DNA of 64,000 bases, taken from assembly GCF_009827635.1 (NCBI RefSeq), contig NZ_WTYW01000006.1, positions 32,491-96,490 on the forward strand, in the 5' to 3' direction. Source of the DNA: Parapontixanthobacter aurantiacus (GTDB lineage: Bacteria > Pseudomonadota > Alphaproteobacteria > Sphingomonadales > Sphingomonadaceae). Shown here in pieces: positions 63,656 through 64,000 of this stretch. Position 1 is the stretch's first letter. Every line of letters begins with the position of its first letter. Both the position numbers and the translations under genes were made by a program. The notes under the pieces were generated by a model. That model was given only the letters and a program-made list of their open reading frames with translations. It was not told the DNA's origin and did not search any database.

Positions 63656-63692
63656 AAAACGGGCCGTTGCCCAGCGAGATGAGCAACGGCCC
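63656..63692 (-). terminator. possible terminator of the edge PEP-CTERM gene
   Basis: On the minus strand CGGGCCGTTGC / GCAACGGCCCG (11-bp perfect stem, 11-base loop) is followed by TTTTG. It is about 230 bases past the stop of the partial PEP-CTERM gene, so assignment is tentative. Confidence 0.5.
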
Positions 63693-63922
63693 GACCGGAA
63701 ATGAGCGAAGGAGAGGGGTCGCTCTACGACTTCAAGCTCCCCCGGCTGGTTCCTCTTTATACGCAAGCGGCGGCGCTTGATAGCCGAAATAAGACGGTCA
63801 ACTCAAACGCCCGCATGCACGGCGACGACTACGGTCAAAATCGTTCGCGATCCTTCCAGCGGGCGTCCGCGCGAACGACTTAACGTTACAACAGTGTAGC
63901 AAGCATCGCTTCCGAAGGAAGT

Positions 63923-64000
63923 CTAAGCGAAAGTCACCCGCGTCGACCGAACGGCAGCACTTCGCCGCATCATTCCGCCGATCCCGAAAAAGCCGAGAAG
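63923..64000 (-). CDS. PEP-CTERM sorting-domain protein, C-terminal fragment
   Basis: Only the last 25 codons lie in the window. They read L-L-G-F-F-G-I-G-G-M-M-R-R-S-A-A-V-R, then S-T-R-V-T-F-A and a TAG stop. A hydrophobic helix followed by M-R-R and a short basic tail ending in a Phe-Ala is the same as the end of the PEP-CTERM protein at 2833-3393 (M-R-R-S-K-P-A-V-R ... N-F-A). The PEP motif and the rest lie past the right edge. Third likely exosortase substrate of the window. Confidence 0.75.
   Translation of the reverse strand, partial: LLGFFGIGGMMRRSAAVRSTRVTFA

Noticed and set aside
63453..63686. 77-codon minus-strand ORF near the right end
   Set aside because: It runs through two strong hairpins and has no recognised domain or ribosome site; could be real only if conserved in relatives.
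1..64000. CRISPR arrays, insertion sequences or prophage
   Set aside because: No regularly spaced repeats, transposase or phage structural genes were recognised in reading the window.

Overview
The window looks like a chromosomal segment of an alphaproteobacterium of the Sphingomonadales, most likely an Erythrobacteraceae-type marine or aquatic strain. This is inferred from gene content: a PhyR-NepR-EcfG general stress response with HWE/HisKA_2 kinase, an exosortase with PEPxxWA-type C-terminal sorting tails, PHB synthase with a lysine/alanine-rich phasin, many acyl-CoA enzymes, and large TonB receptors. No integrase, transposase, CRISPR array or prophage was seen.

Layout. 1-5.3 kb: the end of an exopolysaccharide/exosortase locus on the minus strand (EpsD-like isomerase, EpsI, exosortase), one of its likely substrates (a PEP-CTERM protein with a strikingly structured 5' leader), and a DUF1996 lipoprotein. 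5.4-23.3 kb: a catabolic cluster built around CoA thioesters: two transporters, a pair of adjacent acyl-CoA dehydrogenases, a double-domain TetR regulator, an AMP-forming CoA ligase, a fused enoyl-CoA hydratase/3-hydroxyacyl-CoA dehydrogenase, two serine hydrolases, a secreted carboxylesterase, thioesterase, SDR and GST-like protein. The substrate is unknown. 23.4-32.7 kb: housekeeping and transport (BCCT carrier, methyltransferase, HAD phosphatase, LOG protein, ThiD, GlmM, dicarboxylate carrier, superoxide dismutase).

32.7-38.6 kb: the general stress response core: nepR-ecfG (followed by an AI-2E-type membrane protein), a CHASE-HWE kinase, phyR and a FATGUY-like single-domain response regulator. 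I find GGAAC-N16/17-CGTT (EcfG-type) promoters in front of nepR, phyR and the single-domain regulator. Between phyR and that regulator lies a likely unannotated small RNA with a C-rich loop and a near-consensus EcfG promoter.

38.6-50.7 kb: lipid and envelope functions (acetyltransferase-like protein, fatty acid desaturase, LptG/LptF), ClpS, phasin and PHA synthase with repeated PhaR-like operators, alanine aminotransferase, and an enoyl-CoA hydratase. 50.8-56.4 kb: a GDSL esterase with PEP-CTERM tail, thioesterase, tRNA-Cys(GCA) and tRNA-Thr(CGU), EcsC protein, phosphatidylserine decarboxylase, two YeeE/YedE half-transporters and their TetR neighbour. 56.5-64 kb: a TonB receptor with a palindromic operator, a CHASE2-degenerate GGDEF-EAL phosphodiesterase, an 11-codon micro-ORF with its own terminator, a truncated pcm, a gene-poor scar with degenerate repeats, a PilZ protein and, at the right edge, the last 25 codons of a third PEP-CTERM protein.
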